The notes: a model not told the origin generated them from the letters alone. A stretch of DNA of 64,000 nt from Persicimonas caeni (GCF_006517175.1 NZ_CP041186.1:3313074-3377073), one strand, 5' to 3'; shown: positions 1 through 9,611, numbered from the stretch's first letter. Made by a program: numbers and translations.

Positions 1-1
1 C

Positions 2-799
2 ATCATCAGCGACACGCTCGGCAAGTCGGGCCTGCCGCTGGTCATCAACAATTGGTCCGACGGGTATCACACCCAGGCGATGGATTTGCTGAAGTTTGTG
101 CCGGTGACCCACCGGTTTCGAGTGCCGTCGCAGAAACTAGAGGCGCTCGGTGGGCTCGACGAGGCGCTGAAAGACTACAAGATCTCGCTGCCCCAAAAGC
201 ACAAGCAGGTCATCCTGGTCCAAACGGGTTCGGCGTCGAGCTCACGCGGCACGCTGCGTCGATTTCGGCGTACGGAAGATGGCTGGCAGCAAGTCGGCGA
301 GCTGGTAGACGTGCGCCTGGGCGCGGCGGGACTGGGCGAGGGACGCGGGTTGTACGACTTCGATGCCGGCGATCTCGAAGCCAAAAAGGAGGGCGACAAG
401 CGCTCCCCGGCCGGCGTCTTCGGGCTGGGCACAGCCTTCGGCACGGTCGAAAAGCCTTACGAGGGCGACTGGCCCTGGCGCAGCGTCGACGCCCGCGACC
501 GCTGGGTCGACGACCCGACTTCGCCCCACTACAACACCTGGCAGCGGGTGGGCGCGGACGGAAAGGAGGGAGACTGGAAGTCGGCCGAAAAACTCGCCAT
601 GTACCGACTGGGGCTGGTCGTCGAGCACAACACCAAGGACGTCAAAAAGGGCGCAGGCAGCGCCATCTTCCTGCACACTTTTGCCGTCGGCGAGGGCGCC
701 ACGCTCGGCTGCACGTCCACCAAGCAAGCCGCGCTGGTCGAGCTTCTGGGTTGGCTCGACCTGAAGGATGAGCCGATGTTGGTGCAGGTAGCTTTGTAG
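2..799 (+). CDS. L,D-transpeptidase (YkuD-like) domain protein, 5' end outside window
   Basis: The frame is open to the left edge, so the gene starts before the window; an internal ATG at 80 is a poor start because the 26 codons before it also read like protein. The C-terminal half resembles YkuD-type L,D-transpeptidases (COG3786-like), which cross-link peptidoglycan in the periplasm through a catalytic cysteine. Visible hallmarks are the GDKRSPAGVFGLG stretch, a GSAIFLH strand holding the likely catalytic His, and LGCTST with the candidate nucleophile Cys, followed by a short C-terminal helix. The N-terminal part was not recognised. It could also be an inactive relative, because the spacing between His and Cys is short. 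A palindromic repeat begins 4 bases after the stop codon. Confidence 0.65.
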   Translation: MISDTLGKSGLPLVINNWSDGYHTQAMDLLKFVPVTHRFRVPSQKLEALGGLDEALKDYKISLPQKHKQVILVQTGSASSSRGTLRRFRRTEDGWQQVGELVDVRLGAAGLGEGRGLYDFDAGDLEAKKEGDKRSPAGVFGLGTAFGTVEKPYEGDWPWRSVDARDRWVDDPTSPHYNTWQRVGADGKEGDWKSAEKLAMYRLGLVVEHNTKDVKKGAGSAIFLHTFAVGEGATLGCTSTKQAALVELLGWLDLKDEPMLVQVAL

Positions 800-802
800 A
801 GG

Positions 803-997
803 GGACCTTGCAGAATAGTCACCTCAACCCCTCCGCCCTCCGGGCACCTCCCCTAACGGCAAAAAGCGCCGTTGGGGAGGAAATGGTTGCTCCAACGAAC
901 ACATGTGGTGGTGGGGCCGACCATTCGCCCCCCAAAGCGACGCGTGGGGGGCAGGCGCGAACGCGCCGGGGGGTTGAGGTGGCGCATCTGCAAGGCC
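803..997. repeat. Palindromic repeat element with GGnCCTTGCAG termini
   Basis: The left end reads GGACCTTGCAG and the right end is its near inverse CTGCAAGGCC. Inside these, CACCTCAACCCC is matched by GGGGGTTGAGGTG. The interior is G/C-rich with no convincing coding signal. Similar outer ends occur near 14936, 52508 and 59137, so this looks like one member of a dispersed family sitting between two genes. Confidence 0.6.
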
Positions 998-1007
998 AAC
1001 TCTACAA

Positions 1008-1127
1008 GACGAGGGCAAGATGCCCCCGCTCCGAGAAGACGAGGGCAAGATGCCCCCGCACCGAGAAGACGACGGCAAGATGCCCCCGCACCGAGAAGAC
1101 GAGGGCAAGATGCCCCCGCACCGAAGC
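1008..1127. repeat. Four tandem copies of a 30-bp unit
   Basis: Units start at 1008, 1038, 1068 and 1098 and differ at only a few positions; each contains GGGCAAGATGCCCCCGC, which can fold on itself. The array abuts the uvrB stop codon (CTA at 1127-1129 on the plus strand). It has no spacers, so it is a plain tandem repeat and not a CRISPR array. Confidence 0.85.
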
Positions 1128-3160
1128 TACGCCACGTTCACACCCAACAGCCGACTCTCCAGCTCACGCACCTTGTCGCGCAGGTCCGCCGCATCCTCGA
1201 AGCGCAAGTCGGCCGCCGCCGCCTTCATCTCCTCGCGCAACTCCTCGATCTTCGCCTCCATGCGCTCGGTGGAGTTGAGCGCCTCGACGTTGTCGAAGTC
1301 GAATTTGGTCGCCTCGTCGGCGGTCTTGGTGCCGGCGGCGACCTCGTCGGGCGCGCCGGGCACGTGCTGCTCGATGTCGGCGATCTTCTTTTTGATCGTC
1401 TGCGGCGTGATGCCGTGCTCTTCGTTGTGAGCCATCTGGATCTCGCGGCGGCGGTTGGTCTCGTCGACCGCCGCCTCGATGCTGTCGGTGACCTTGTCGG
1501 CGTACAAGATGACCTGGCCCTTGGAGTTACGCGCGGCGCGCCCGATCGTCTGGATGAGGCTGCGCGTGCTGCGCAAGAAGCCCTCCTTGTCGGCGTCCAA
1601 GATGGCCACCAGGCTCACCTCGGGGATGTCGAGGCCCTCGCGCAACAGGTTGATGCCCACGAGCACGTCGAACTCGCCTCGGCGCAGGTCGCGGATGATA
1701 TTCATGCGCTCGATGGTGTCGATGTCGCTGTGCAGGTAGCGCACTTTGACGCCCAATTCGCGCAAGTACTCGGTCAAGTCTTCCGACATGCGCTTGGTCA
1801 GCGTGGTGATGAGCACCCGCTCGTTGGCGTCGATGCGCTTGCGAACCTCGCCGTACACGTCGTCGACCTGCTCGAGGGCGGGGCGCATCTCGACCTGCGG
1901 GTCGATCAGACCGGTCGGGCGAATGATCTGCTCGGTGACCACGCCCTGGCATTTCTCCAGCTCGTAGTCGCCCGGGGTCGCCGACACGTAGATGATCTGG
2001 TTGATCTTGTCCTCCCACTCCTCGAACTTGAGCGGGCGGTTGTCCATGGCGCTGGGCAGCCGGAAGCCGTGCTCGATGAGCGTGGTTTTGCGGGCGCGGT
2101 CGCCGCGGTACATGCCGCCGATCTGGGGCACGGTCACGTGCGACTCGTCGACGACCATCAAAAAGTCTTGGGGGAAGTAGTCGATCAGGCACGGCGGCGC
2201 CTGGCCGGGGCGCCGGCCCGACATATGCCGCGAGTAGTTCTCGATGCCGTTGCAAAAGCCCATCGTAATCAGCATCTCGATGTCGAATTGGGTGCGCTGC
2301 TCGAGGCGCTGCGCCTCCAACAACTTGCCCTGGCTGATGAGCTTCTCGAGGTGCTCTTTGAGCTCGTCTTTGATCGAGTCGATCGCGCTCTTTTTGCGAT
2401 CGGGCGGGATCACATAGTGGCTGTTCGGGTAGATGGCGATCTTGTCGAGCTTCTCCAAGCGTTTGCCGCGAAACGGGTCGATCCGGTAGATCGCCTCGAT
2501 CTCGTCGCCGAAAAACTCGATGCGAATCGCCTCATCCTCCTCGTAGGCCGGGAAGACCTCGACGACGTCGCCGCGCACGCGGAACTTCCCGCGAAAGAAG
2601 TCGTAGTCGTTGCGGTCGTATTGGATGTCGATGAGCTTGGCGAGCACGTCCTTGCGGCGCGCCTCCTGGCCCTGTTCCAGGAACAGGAGCATGCCGTGGT
2701 ACGCCTCCGACGAGCCCAGGCCGTAGATGCACGACACCGAGGCGACGATGATCACGTCGTTGCGGTCGAAGAGGCTGCGCGTGGCCGAGTGGCGCATCCG
2801 GTCGATGGCATCGTTGATCGACGAGTCCTTCTCGATGAAGGTGTCCGTCGACGGGATATACGCCTCGGGCTGGTAGTAGTCGTAATACGAGACGAAATAC
2901 TCGACGGCGTTGTGCGGAAACAGCTCCTTGAACTCGTTGTAGAGCTGCGCCGCCAGCGTCTTGTTGGGCGCCATCACGAGCGTGGGCCGGTTGACCTGCT
3001 CGATCACGTTGGCGATCGCGAAGGTCTTGCCCGTGCCGGTCGCCCCCAGCAACGTCTGATGCTTCAAGCCCTCATTGAGGCCACCGGCCAACTCGGCGAT
3101 GGCATTGGGCTGGTCGCCCTTGGGCTCGTACTCCGATACCAATTTGAAACGATCGCTCAT
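1127..3160 (-). CDS. uvrB: Excinuclease ABC subunit B (UvrB)
   Basis: UvrB is the helicase-like damage-verification subunit of UvrABC nucleotide excision repair; it receives DNA from UvrA and recruits UvrC. Near the N-terminus is the Walker A motif GATGTGKT, then the beta-hairpin region with [12 protein letters not shown], helicase motifs including the DES of the DEAD-like box (VVDESHVT), and QTIGRAARN near the end of the helicase core. A C-terminal UVR coiled coil (about the last 40 residues, with [15 protein letters not shown]) is present. The length, near 680 residues, is normal. The ATG at 3160 (MSDRF) is chosen; a GTG at 3172 would add four residues. The only weak Shine-Dalgarno-like site (GGCGAG) lies between the two. 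No co-transcribed partner is evident. Confidence 0.97.
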   Translation of the reverse strand: MSDRFKLVSEYEPKGDQPNAIAELAGGLNEGLKHQTLLGATGTGKTFAIANVIEQVNRPTLVMAPNKTLAAQLYNEFKELFPHNAVEYFVSYYDYYQPEAYIPSTDTFIEKDSSINDAIDRMRHSATRSLFDRNDVIIVASVSCIYGLGSSEAYHGMLLFLEQGQEARRKDVLAKLIDIQYDRNDYDFFRGKFRVRGDVVEVFPAYEEDEAIRIEFFGDEIEAIYRIDPFRGKRLEKLDKIAIYPNSHYVIPPDRKKSAIDSIKDELKEHLEKLISQGKLLEAQRLEQRTQFDIEMLITMGFCNGIENYSRHMSGRRPGQAPPCLIDYFPQDFLMVVDESHVTVPQIGGMYRGDRARKTTLIEHGFRLPSAMDNRPLKFEEWEDKINQIIYVSATPGDYELEKCQGVVTEQIIRPTGLIDPQVEMRPALEQVDDVYGEVRKRIDANERVLITTLTKRMSEDLTEYLRELGVKVRYLHSDIDTIERMNIIRDLRRGEFDVLVGINLLREGLDIPEVSLVAILDADKEGFLRSTRSLIQTIGRAARNSKGQVILYADKVTDSIEAAVDETNRRREIQMAHNEEHGITPQTIKKKIADIEQHVPGAPDEVAAGTKTADEATKFDFDNVEALNSTERMEAKIEELREEMKAAAADLRFEDAADLRDKVRELESRLLGVNVA

Positions 3161-3174
3161 AAATCTCGCCACGT

Positions 3175-3238
3175 ATGTTTGGAGGCAGGCCTTCTAGGCC
3201 TGATCCATGTTTGGAGACAGGCCTTCTAGGCCTGGTCC
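3175..3238. repeat. Two tandem copies of a 32-bp unit with an internal palindrome
   Basis: Units at 3175-3206 and 3207-3238 are nearly identical. Each carries CAGGCCT-TCT-AGGCCTG, a perfect 7-bp inverted repeat with a 3-base loop. They lie just upstream of uvrB and downstream of the bpX6-like gene, so they may form hairpins in the transcript of that operon. There is no strong T-run. Confidence 0.7.
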
Positions 3239-3348
3239 CGCGCCCGAAGCGCTCCCTCCGAAACGACTGAACAGGCGTTTAGTCTCGCGCCCACCATAAC
3301 GGAAATCCCGCGCCACGAAAACCGGCGAGCGAGACGAGTCATTCCACG

Positions 3349-6162
3349 TCAGGAGAGGCGCAGATCGCAGTCGAGACGCAGCGTCTGGGCGTCGAAGTTG
3401 AGCAGGCGCCCCCGCTCGTCCCAAAGCGTCAACCACTGCCCGTCGAAGCGAACGCCCGGAAAGACATACGGGTAAGATGCGCCGTCGAGCTGAACAGTGA
3501 GCTGCGGCTCCTCGCGCTCGGTGCTCAGCAGCATCAGCCGGACATCGTCGTCGCCGTGCAACAGCAACGCCACGCGTTCTCCGTGCACCTCCGCCCGCGC
3601 CGCATCGAAACCGGTCCCGAGCTCCCAGCTCACACGCTGGCGGTGCACATCGCCGAACTCGACGTGGAGCGGACAATGCGACTCCTCGGGCAGATGCTCT
3701 CCGCGAACCTCATGATAAGCCCTGCACACTTGGCCCCGCGCAAACACCGCCTGACGAACGGTCATCGTCTGACCGTCAGCGTCGACATACCGGTTGAGGC
3801 CGTGCTCGTCTTCCGGCACCCCGACCTCCGCGCGCTCGCGCAGCATGAGCGACGGCAACTCGTAATTCCACACCTCGCAATTCTGGAGGACGAAGCTCAG
3901 GTGCTCCTCGCTTCGCTGCATCGAGCTCACCCAGCCGCCGACCTCGGCCACCCGCCACAGGGCGCTAAAGTCGTCGGCCATCGCGTCGACGCCGATGAAC
4001 GTATCGACGCGGGCGACAAACCAGATCGAGCCGTCGTAGGAGTCCGCCCAACGGGAGATATCTGCGTAGCACCAATGCGAAGCCCACAGCTCGACCAGGT
4101 CGACACGGGTGAGCCGAACTCGGCGCCCGTCTAGACGCTTGATTGCGATGGCGCGATCGCCGCTGTCTGAAATGACGAGCGCGTCCGACGGCTGGTCGAA
4201 CCGGGCGATCGTTCGCCCGTCGAGCGACACCACCCGCATGCCTGCATCACCCAAAGCCACCAGAAGCCGCCCGTCGGGCAACCTCGCCGCGTCGTGGATA
4301 TGCACCGCGCCGCAATCTTCGGCCGCGATCTGCACCGACACCGGCTCTCGGCGCGTGACCGGCCGGAAATCGACCCGGCGCACGTCCTCGTAGAGCATAA
4401 ACTCGTCGATCGAGCCCGCCATCGCCTCGATCTCCTCGGGCCCGAAGCTCCCCGGCGCGCGCAGCTCTTCGGCGACCATCATCCGCGCAGCCTTTCGCCG
4501 CAGCACGTCGAGCACGGCGTTGTGGTCGTGGGTCGTGCGCAGCGCGTCGACCAGCGCGCGCCGCTCGTGGGCGCGGGCATTGGAGGTGTCGTCGAGAAGT
4601 GCGAAGACCTCCTTGCGGAAGGAGTCGAACTCGCCGGGCAACAGGGACGCCTTCCACACATACATGCGCGCGGCGAGCGCACCGCCAACGTCGATGCCAC
4701 GATCGAGCCACTCGCAGGCGATATGCCGCGCCTCCTCGACCGGCCAGATCACCGAGACGGCCCCGCCAAAGTCACCCGCGCTGGCCAGGTGGTCGGCCCA
4801 AAAGAGCCGCAACTGCTTCGCCTTGTCGGGGTCGCTTTGCTCCAAGTGCGACACAGCACCTGCGAACGCGCCCGTTCGCCGGGCAACCAACAGCGCGCGC
4901 TCGACATCACCGGCCAAAAACCACAGCCTGACGACCATGCCGCCCGACAGCTCGCGCCCCTCGGCGATCTTTGCCGCCAGCTCGAAGCGCTCGTGGGTCT
5001 CCAAAAAGCTGACCGCCTCGTAGGGCATATCGAGCAGCTCGAGCAGCACGAACGCCGCCTTTTCGATCTCGCCGCGCCGCTCGAGCTCCTCGAACGCCTG
5101 GCTGTAGATCTCCTGCAGGTCTTCGAAGAACGTGACGGCGGTGAACAACGCCGAGCTAACCCGGTTCTTTTGCAGCCCGAGCTCGAGGTTCTCGCGCGGC
5201 GAGGGCGACCATAGCGTGGGCCCGAGGTCTTTGACGTCGAGGTCGGCGTCGAGCGGAATCGCATGCTTGAGCGCCTCGTCGAGGTCGCCTCGCCGGAACA
5301 TCTCGACCATCTCTTGCATGTATTTGGCCTGCTTTCGCCCCACGAGCCGCGAGAGCTGCGTCATGTTGAGCAGACGCGCGGCGAGCTGGCGAAACCAGCG
5401 CTCGAGGCCGCCCGAGCGGTGTTTTTCTTTCGTTGGCGTTGGCCGCCGAACGCCGGCGGGCTCCAAGTAGCCTTCGCCGCCGGTGAACATGAGCATCCAA
5501 GGGAAGAACAAGAATTTGAGCGTAGTGCGCACGGCGAGCCCGGTGGCCCGCAAGACCGCCCCTGCGCCCTCGCCCAACTTCGCCAATGAAGTTTCACGTC
5601 CCGTCGACTCGCCCTTGGCGGCTCGACGCAACGCGCGCTGAACCTCCTCGGCGCGCGCGTCGACCGGGGGGACGAAATCGGCAAAAATCCCCCTCGCCGC
5701 ACGCTCGACCGCCTCCGGCAACGCCTCCACCGGCGGCTCCTCGGGCACGAAGCCGCTGGGCTCGACGAGCTCGAAGCCGTCGAGCTCGATCCACTCGGCC
5801 GGCTCGACGCTCATCTCATCGCCGAACATAGCCGAGCGAGCGCGCCCCGCCTCGATCCACACGAGCGCGCCTTCAGCTACGTCGAGCGCCTCGATCTCCG
5901 AGTCGGTAAGAGGCGCGGTGAGCCAAAGCCCATCGCGGCAGATCAGCGGCTCGCCGATCGCAGCCTCGCCCCGAAGCCGCACACTCTCCTCGAGCAGCAA
6001 CACGTAGCGCCCCTCGACCCGAAAGAGCCGCGCCCCAGTCTGCCACGCGTCGAGGATGCGCCGACGGCAGGTCGCCTCGCCGATCAATGCCGGATCGAGC
6101 ACGAATCCGCGCGCTCGAATCACGCCACGATGGGCGACCGCTCTGGGACGAAGCTCGCTCAC
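3349..6162 (-). CDS. bpX6-like protein of a MoxR-vWA-beta-propeller system
   Basis: Large protein of 937 residues, last gene of a four-gene operon. The first ~90 residues (RGFVLDPALIGEA, then AWQTGARLFRVEGRYVLLL) match my memory of the bpX6 domain of MoxR-vWA-beta-propeller ternary systems, proposed as NTP-dependent conflict systems. A hydrophobic stretch (FLFFPWMLMF, about residues 215-225) may associate with the membrane. The middle is helical and repeat-like with TPR/HEAT character, and the C-terminal third has repeated beta strands suggesting a propeller. The start is a GTG whose bases overlap the TGA of the upstream vWA gene (GTGA), implying translational coupling. The role is inferred from family and neighbours; no catalytic motif is visible. 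A profile search would decide the domain name. Confidence 0.65.
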   Translation of the reverse strand: MSELRPRAVAHRGVIRARGFVLDPALIGEATCRRRILDAWQTGARLFRVEGRYVLLLEESVRLRGEAAIGEPLICRDGLWLTAPLTDSEIEALDVAEGALVWIEAGRARSAMFGDEMSVEPAEWIELDGFELVEPSGFVPEEPPVEALPEAVERAARGIFADFVPPVDARAEEVQRALRRAAKGESTGRETSLAKLGEGAGAVLRATGLAVRTTLKFLFFPWMLMFTGGEGYLEPAGVRRPTPTKEKHRSGGLERWFRQLAARLLNMTQLSRLVGRKQAKYMQEMVEMFRRGDLDEALKHAIPLDADLDVKDLGPTLWSPSPRENLELGLQKNRVSSALFTAVTFFEDLQEIYSQAFEELERRGEIEKAAFVLLELLDMPYEAVSFLETHERFELAAKIAEGRELSGGMVVRLWFLAGDVERALLVARRTGAFAGAVSHLEQSDPDKAKQLRLFWADHLASAGDFGGAVSVIWPVEEARHIACEWLDRGIDVGGALAARMYVWKASLLPGEFDSFRKEVFALLDDTSNARAHERRALVDALRTTHDHNAVLDVLRRKAARMMVAEELRAPGSFGPEEIEAMAGSIDEFMLYEDVRRVDFRPVTRREPVSVQIAAEDCGAVHIHDAARLPDGRLLVALGDAGMRVVSLDGRTIARFDQPSDALVISDSGDRAIAIKRLDGRRVRLTRVDLVELWASHWCYADISRWADSYDGSIWFVARVDTFIGVDAMADDFSALWRVAEVGGWVSSMQRSEEHLSFVLQNCEVWNYELPSLMLRERAEVGVPEDEHGLNRYVDADGQTMTVRQAVFARGQVCRAYHEVRGEHLPEESHCPLHVEFGDVHRQRVSWELGTGFDAARAEVHGERVALLLHGDDDVRLMLLSTEREEPQLTVQLDGASYPYVFPGVRFDGQWLTLWDERGRLLNFDAQTLRLDCDLRLS

Positions 6163-8039
6163 ACGACCTCCTCGAGCGCCACCCGAAGCAACTCGGCGTC
6201 GTGATCGGTCGAGTAGACGACGACCTCACCGTCTTCGTTCGTCCAGGCAATATGCGGGCGCGCAGGACTCACGGCACAAGTCACGATCGGCATGCCCGAG
6301 CGGCGCAACTCATTGTTGAACGAGCGACCCACTCGCGACAGCCTGCGACGGCCGTGCTCGAGGATGAGCAGCGTCGGCTCGATCTCCTGCCTGTCGTTGC
6401 GCTCATCGATCCAACCCTCGCGACCGAACGCGCCGACGACCTCGGCGCCGGTGGGCGCGTGCAGCGTCAGCGCGCGCTCACCGTGAACCAGCACCCACGT
6501 CCGTTCGCGCTTCGAGACGGCGATCACCGGCACGTCCGGGCCACGAGGGCTGCCCATGCGCACCTGCGGCATGTGGCCGGGGGCGACGTTGACGGCATGG
6601 CTCCCCTCGCAGGTCGGCTCGACATCTCTGTCGAAATCGTAATCGAGCCGCCACCACTCCACGTTCACTTGCCACGCCATCTGCGACGGCCCCGGCGGAC
6701 GCCCGCGCACCACGCCGAGGTACTCACCCGACAAGTTGTAGTCGAGGATCACCTCGCCGGCGTCGGCATACTCGGCGAATTGGCGCGCGATCTGGTCGCG
6801 GCGCAGCGACGCGTCGGCCCGCGCCACACGCAGCCTGCCGCCGGGGGTACAGAAGATCATCCGCGCGTCCTGCTCCGACGAGCGCGCGCTCCAGCACGGC
6901 AGCAGGCGGTCGTGCAGGGCGCCGCGGCCAGCCGCGAAGTCTCCCGGCGTGCAGCCGAGCTCGATGTCCGGCGAGTGAATCCCGCCCCGGATTCCGCGCA
7001 CTATCAACTTGTGGCCGCTGCGCGTCACCCCCTGCAGACTCTTGTGCCAGCCGACGGCGACCAAGTCTTCTCTTGGCGGCGCCTCGAAAAACTTGGGCTT
7101 GCCGGGCCGAGCATTGGGCGAATTGGGCACATGCAGCGCCGCGATGCGCCCGTCCGCGAGGGGCACGAAGAGGCGGTCGCCGCGCGGCGAGAACAGCAAG
7201 CTCGCCCCGGCCTCGCCAGACGACGGCGTTCGGCGGGGTTCGAGCGGCTCGTCCGACAACGGATCGCGCACGATTTTTAGGCAAACGAGCGGCTCGGGGA
7301 GTTCGATCTGCGCGTGCGCCCGGTGTCCATCGGCGCGCTCGACCGTCACCTGCAGGCCCCGCTCCCCGGGCTCCAGGGAGTCGGCGATGCCGACCCACGC
7401 GCTCGCAAAGCCGCACGTCGACTCGCTCAGGCCCGACGACCCGACGATCCAGCGGTCTTCGAGCTCGTCGACCTCGCCCAGCTCGGCCTCCCAAGCCGAC
7501 AGGTCGGCGTCGTCTGCAGAACGGCCCAGTCGACACGTCTTCCAGTGACCGAGCGTCTCGGCAGACAGCCCCGTGTGCAGTTTGCAGTCTCGATCTTGCA
7601 GCAGGCCCCAGGCGAAGACGACGCCGGCATCGCGCGCCCGCCGCGCCAGCAGCACGAGCGCGGCGAGTTGACCCACGCGCGGGGCGCCGAGCTGGCCCGG
7701 GCCGGTATCCAAGAGCACCACCGAGCGGCGTGCGGCCTTGGGGATACGCCGCGCGCGACGCAAAAACGACTGCTCGCCGGTTGCGGCGCGGCGCAGAAAC
7801 TCGTCGGGATACTCCTCGGCCAGCGCCCATTCGCTGATCAACAGCCGCTCGTAGGCGCCTCGCCGACTCAAGCCGTCGAAGCCGTCGGGATCCCCCTGCC
7901 GATCTTCGAGTGCTTCGGCCAAAGGGCCGACCAACGCAGCCAACCGAGGCAACATCGAGCCGAGTCCGGCGGCGACGTCGTCAGGGAACAGCTCGAGTTC
8001 GTCGGCCCAGGGGCGAAGCGCTCGCGGTAACTGGGTCAC
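6159..8039 (-). CDS. vWA-like plus beta-propeller protein of the MoxR system
   Basis: The 626-residue protein starts at a GTG that overlaps the stop of the bpX5-like gene (GTGA). The N-terminal part contains a vWA-like strand (SVVLLDTGPGQLG) where the usual MIDAS DxSxS reads D-T-G, followed by amphipathic helices and a second strand (VVFAWGLL). The metal site therefore looks degenerate. From about residue 270 on, short repeated strands such as ASLLFSPRGDRLFVPLADG and IAWTNEDGEVVVYS are typical of beta-propeller blades. In this family the vWA component is thought to act as substrate or scaffold for the MoxR ATPase. It could be the bpX propeller component with only a vestigial vWA; a structure prediction would tell. 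Confidence 0.6.
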   Translation of the reverse strand: MTQLPRALRPWADELELFPDDVAAGLGSMLPRLAALVGPLAEALEDRQGDPDGFDGLSRRGAYERLLISEWALAEEYPDEFLRRAATGEQSFLRRARRIPKAARRSVVLLDTGPGQLGAPRVGQLAALVLLARRARDAGVVFAWGLLQDRDCKLHTGLSAETLGHWKTCRLGRSADDADLSAWEAELGEVDELEDRWIVGSSGLSESTCGFASAWVGIADSLEPGERGLQVTVERADGHRAHAQIELPEPLVCLKIVRDPLSDEPLEPRRTPSSGEAGASLLFSPRGDRLFVPLADGRIAALHVPNSPNARPGKPKFFEAPPREDLVAVGWHKSLQGVTRSGHKLIVRGIRGGIHSPDIELGCTPGDFAAGRGALHDRLLPCWSARSSEQDARMIFCTPGGRLRVARADASLRRDQIARQFAEYADAGEVILDYNLSGEYLGVVRGRPPGPSQMAWQVNVEWWRLDYDFDRDVEPTCEGSHAVNVAPGHMPQVRMGSPRGPDVPVIAVSKRERTWVLVHGERALTLHAPTGAEVVGAFGREGWIDERNDRQEIEPTLLILEHGRRRLSRVGRSFNNELRRSGMPIVTCAVSPARPHIAWTNEDGEVVVYSTDHDAELLRVALEEVV

Positions 8040-8470
8040 AGCGCACCTCGCTCGGCCCACGTTTGGAGCTTCTCGACGTCGATCGGGGCCAACTTACGCA
8101 GCGAAATGATGCGCGAGGGGCGGGCGCAGATGGCGAACCGCCCCTCGCCGTGGTGAGCCACGACCGCGCGCTCCAGCAGGTCGAGGGGCACGTCGGGCTC
8201 GAGCGCGGTCGGGACCAACAGCCTCGGCGCCGCCGGCTCGCGGCCCAGGTAATGAAGTCCATCGACCCACGGCAGCCACTCGGTCTGGGCGACGACAATC
8301 AAAAGCCCGTCGCAGGCAGCCGCCTCGAGCGCGTCGAAGCGCGGCCGATCTTGTCGGCTCAGGCCCACGAGCCGCTCGGCGAGGGCGGCCGCCACGTCGG
8401 CAAAGCCCACCACTGCCCTCGGCTCGAGCGGCTCAAGCCTCGGTCTCCATGTCGGGCGAAACTGCGTCAT
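8036..8470 (-). CDS. bpX5-like protein of the MoxR-vWA-propeller system
   Basis: Small protein of 144 residues. The core (PRAVVGFADVA, then LPWVDGLHYLG, then LLVPTALEPDVPLDLLERA) matches my recollection of the bpX5 domain, which is found only in MoxR-vWA-beta-propeller operons. Its biochemical role is unknown; it may be an adaptor between the ATPase and the propeller proteins. I choose the ATG at 8470 because the core begins just after it; an upstream start at 8527 would add 19 low-complexity residues. The 5' end overlaps the end of the MoxR gene by 38 bases and the stop overlaps the next start by four, so all four proteins are probably made from one mRNA by coupled translation. Confidence 0.65.
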   Translation of the reverse strand: MTQFRPTWRPRLEPLEPRAVVGFADVAAALAERLVGLSRQDRPRFDALEAAACDGLLIVVAQTEWLPWVDGLHYLGREPAAPRLLVPTALEPDVPLDLLERAVVAHHGEGRFAICARPSRIISLRKLAPIDVEKLQTWAERGAL

Positions 8471-9611
8471 TCGCTGGGTCGGTTGTGGGGGATTCGAGCC
8501 TGCGCACGAGGCCGGCACGGGCCTCACGCAGCGGCTCGGGAAGCTGGTCGGGGGCGATGCTCGCGTCGATCTCGCGCGCCAGCGCCTCGGCCTCGAGCCG
8601 CCATGACTCGTCGGAGGTCGCAGGTTCGCGCTCGAGCAGCTCGTGGCAGGCAGCCGTCAGTCTCGCAGCGCGTGCTGCCGGGCCGGCCGCGGCGTCCTCG
8701 GCGGCGGCGCGCAACGCCTCGTTTTGGCTGCGCTCGAGGATGTCGCGCAACAGCTCGCGCGCCCGGTCTTGCTGCTCGGCCGAGGGCACCGCAAACACCA
8801 ACGGCCACAGATCGCGCGCGTCGGGCGTCTGGCGCCCATCGAGCACGGCCGCGGCCGCGATCAGGCGCTGGGCGCGCACCACACGCCGATCGCTCAGCTC
8901 GATATCCGCCGCGCGTAGCAGGCGTACGGCCTCGGCGAGCTGCGGGCGCACCTGGCTCAGATCTGCGCGGCGCGCGGCTCCAGCCAGTCGGTCAATGTCG
9001 GCCAGCGAGCTCACCGCGTCGGGTGAACCCCCTTCGAGCTTCCACCCCGCCGTCAGCAGCTCTTCGAGGCGACTCGACCCCACAGGCTCGACGAAAATCT
9101 GCACCAGAAACCGGTCGGCGAAGGCTGCCAGCGACTCGTCACTCGGCAGCGCGTTCGACGCGGCGATGCACACACGCAGGGGACACGCGATCCGGGTGTG
9201 ACCGCGGCGAAACGTGCGCTCGTTGAGGAGCCCGAGCAGGGTGTTCAGGATGGCCGTCGAGCCCTGGAACACCTCGTCCAAAAACGCCAGGTCGGCCTCG
9301 GGGAGCATGCCGCTCGTCTCGGTCTCGACCACGCCGTCGCGAAGCCGGCGCAGGTCGACCGGGCCGAAGATCTCGCTCGGCTCGGTAAACCGCCCCAGCA
9401 AGTACTCGAAATACGACCCCCCCAGCGCCTGGGCCATACGCCGCGCCGCCTCACTCTTGGCGGTGCCGGGGGGACCGATGATCAGCACGTGCTCGCCGGC
9501 CACCGCAGCCAGCGCGATCATCTCGACGACGTGCTCACGTTCGACCAGGCCACGGCTGGCCACCTCGCGCGCTCGTTGGATCGACGCGGCCGCTTGGGAA
9601 ATCTCTGCCAT
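8433..9611 (-). CDS. MoxR-family AAA+ ATPase
   Basis: First gene of the operon. MoxR/RavA-type AAA+ ATPases are chaperone-like remodelling enzymes that work with vWA proteins. In this 392-residue protein Walker A is GPPGTAKS (residues 46-53), Walker B is LDEVFQ (111-116), sensor 1 is near AASNALP (150-156), and an arginine-finger candidate lies in FADRF. The C-terminal third is helical (lid) with a long acidic tail. Three in-frame ATGs stand close together; GAGGAG sits 4 bases before the ATG at 9611, which is preferred over 9614 or 9623. The gene is divergent from the sensor kinase at 9811, with 199 bases between them that must hold both promoters. The ATPase call is firm; membership in the ternary system follows from neighbours. 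Confidence 0.93.
   Translation of the reverse strand: MAEISQAAASIQRAREVASRGLVEREHVVEMIALAAVAGEHVLIIGPPGTAKSEAARRMAQALGGSYFEYLLGRFTEPSEIFGPVDLRRLRDGVVETETSGMLPEADLAFLDEVFQGSTAILNTLLGLLNERTFRRGHTRIACPLRVCIAASNALPSDESLAAFADRFLVQIFVEPVGSSRLEELLTAGWKLEGGSPDAVSSLADIDRLAGAARRADLSQVRPQLAEAVRLLRAADIELSDRRVVRAQRLIAAAAVLDGRQTPDARDLWPLVFAVPSAEQQDRARELLRDILERSQNEALRAAAEDAAAGPAARAARLTAACHELLEREPATSDESWRLEAEALAREIDASIAPDQLPEPLREARAGLVRRLESPTTDPANDAVSPDMETEA

Noticed and set aside
1008-1127. CRISPR array
   Set aside because: Units are contiguous without spacers.
872-3229. Long open frame antisense to uvrB
   Set aside because: High GC makes antisense frames open. The translation is Val/Leu/Asp-poor in fold and lacks a ribosome site, while uvrB in the opposite strand is certain.
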